From positions 1-5,197 of the forward strand of contig JAADFY010000117.1 of the NCBI GenBank assembly GCA_013152625.1: a stretch of DNA of 5,197 bases, in the 5' to 3' direction. Shown here piece by piece: positions 4,715 through 5,197 of this stretch. The first letter of the stretch is position 1; every line of letters begins with the position of its first letter. The translations under genes and the position numbers were made by a program. The notes below the pieces were generated by a model. It searched no databases. It was not told where the DNA came from and saw nothing but the letters and a program-made list of their open reading frames with translations. Source of the DNA: Alphaproteobacteria bacterium (lineage in GTDB: Bacteria > Pseudomonadota > Alphaproteobacteria > Rhizobiales > Devosiaceae).

Positions 4715-5197
4715 TCAACTTCCCATAAACTGCCGGCGCGAAATCTGATCGCACACTGTCAGCCAGCGCCGCGCCACTTCCCCGGCCCCTCCCAAGGCAT
4801 GGTCCCGTGCCACCCGCCCCATTTCGCTCAAACGTTCAACCGGCAAGTGCTGATTGGCGTCCAGTTCCTCGGCCAGCCCCACAAACATATCCGCCGCCGC
4901 CCGTCCGCCCAAACGGGGCGCCATATCCTCGTCCATGAAGGTGTCCCAGCTCAAATCCGGCTTCCAGCCAAACCGGGCAAACGCGAGATAGCTTAGTTCC
5001 ACCGTGGCAAAATAGGGCGATGGTTCCCCCCACACGGTCAGGCCGTGCATGCCGGTGCGGGCCGCTCCCCTTGCCATGTCGGCAAAGGTGCGTCCGTTAA
5101 AGGCATAGCGCTCGGTGCGTTCATCACCGTTCCACTGACAGGCAAACTGGCACCGCAGCACATTGGGCTGGGTGGGCAGGTTCTCCACAAACTCGCC
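4715..5197 (-). CDS. Probable glycoside-hydrolase-like protein, C-terminal part (runs off right edge)
   Basis: The last 160 residues of a minus-strand gene are visible. The frame is open to the right edge, so the N-terminus and most of the protein are missing; the GTG at 5188 should not be read as the start. Early in the visible part are a strand-like VLRCQFACQWNG and a helix region FADMARGAARTGMHGLTVWGE, then ELSYLAFARFGWKPDLSWDTF and a helical tail with LGGRAAADMF. A barrel strand ending in WGE, followed by an 'E..Y.AFARF.W.P' helix, resembles the ends of TIM-barrel glycosidases (alpha-glucuronidase or hexosaminidase-like groups) that continue into an all-helical domain. The resemblance comes from memory of such patterns, and no specific family can be assigned. 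The gene converges on the transporter operon and could release or process the transported sugar. The catalytic residues are probably outside the window. An uncharacterised non-enzymatic protein remains possible. Confidence 0.6.
   Translation of the reverse strand, partial: GEFVENLPTQPNVLRCQFACQWNGDERTERYAFNGRTFADMARGAARTGMHGLTVWGEPSPYFATVELSYLAFARFGWKPDLSWDTFMDEDMAPRLGGRAAADMFVGLAEELDANQHLPVERLSEMGRVARDHALGGAGEVARRWLTVCDQISRRQFMGS

Noticed and set aside
4664..4996. Plus-strand open frame of 110 codons
   Set aside because: It is antisense to the right-hand minus-strand gene, which has the coherent reading.
1..5197. CRISPR arrays, tRNA or rRNA genes, insertion sequences and attachment sites
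   Set aside because: No regularly spaced repeats, cloverleaf-forming sequence, rRNA signature, transposase or terminal inverted repeats were seen on either strand.

Overview
The window holds a carbohydrate ABC-importer operon on the plus strand, flanked by two incomplete minus-strand genes that look like carbohydrate-metabolism enzymes. The G+C-rich sequence, the Tat-exported solute-binding protein and the MalF/MalG-type permease pair suggest a proteobacterium, most likely an alphaproteobacterium. That placement is inferred from the style of the proteins and was not tested by any search.

Layout. Positions 1-407 (minus) carry the N-terminal 135 codons of a xylose-isomerase-like TIM-barrel protein that runs off the left edge. 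Positions 408-688 are a divergent intergenic region with a TTGACA-type promoter candidate, an overlapping sigma-54-like motif and a leader of about 170 nt rich in inverted repeats. The transporter operon follows: a 554-residue Tat-dependent sugar-binding protein (689-2353), a strong GC-rich hairpin with a short T tract (2397-2423), an inner-membrane permease with two extra N-terminal membrane segments (2463-3587), and a second permease (3619-4539). Positions 4540-4714 are a convergent intergenic region with several hairpins. Positions 4715-5197 (minus) carry the C-terminal 160 residues of an enzyme that looks like a glycoside hydrolase and runs off the right edge.

How the parts fit. The binding protein would capture a sugar or glycoside in the periplasm and deliver it to the two-permease channel. 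An ATPase is required but none is encoded here, so it must lie elsewhere or be a shared MalK/UgpC/MsmK-type subunit. The flanking genes would supply hydrolysis of a glycoside and isomerisation of the released sugar. The substrate cannot be read from the sequence.

The window is mostly an ordinary catabolic transport locus. No mobile element, CRISPR array, tRNA, rRNA or defence gene was seen. The parts most worth a second look are the leader upstream of the binding-protein gene, where two hairpins compete for the same bases and a 21-codon open frame spans both, and the hairpin between the binding-protein and permease genes.
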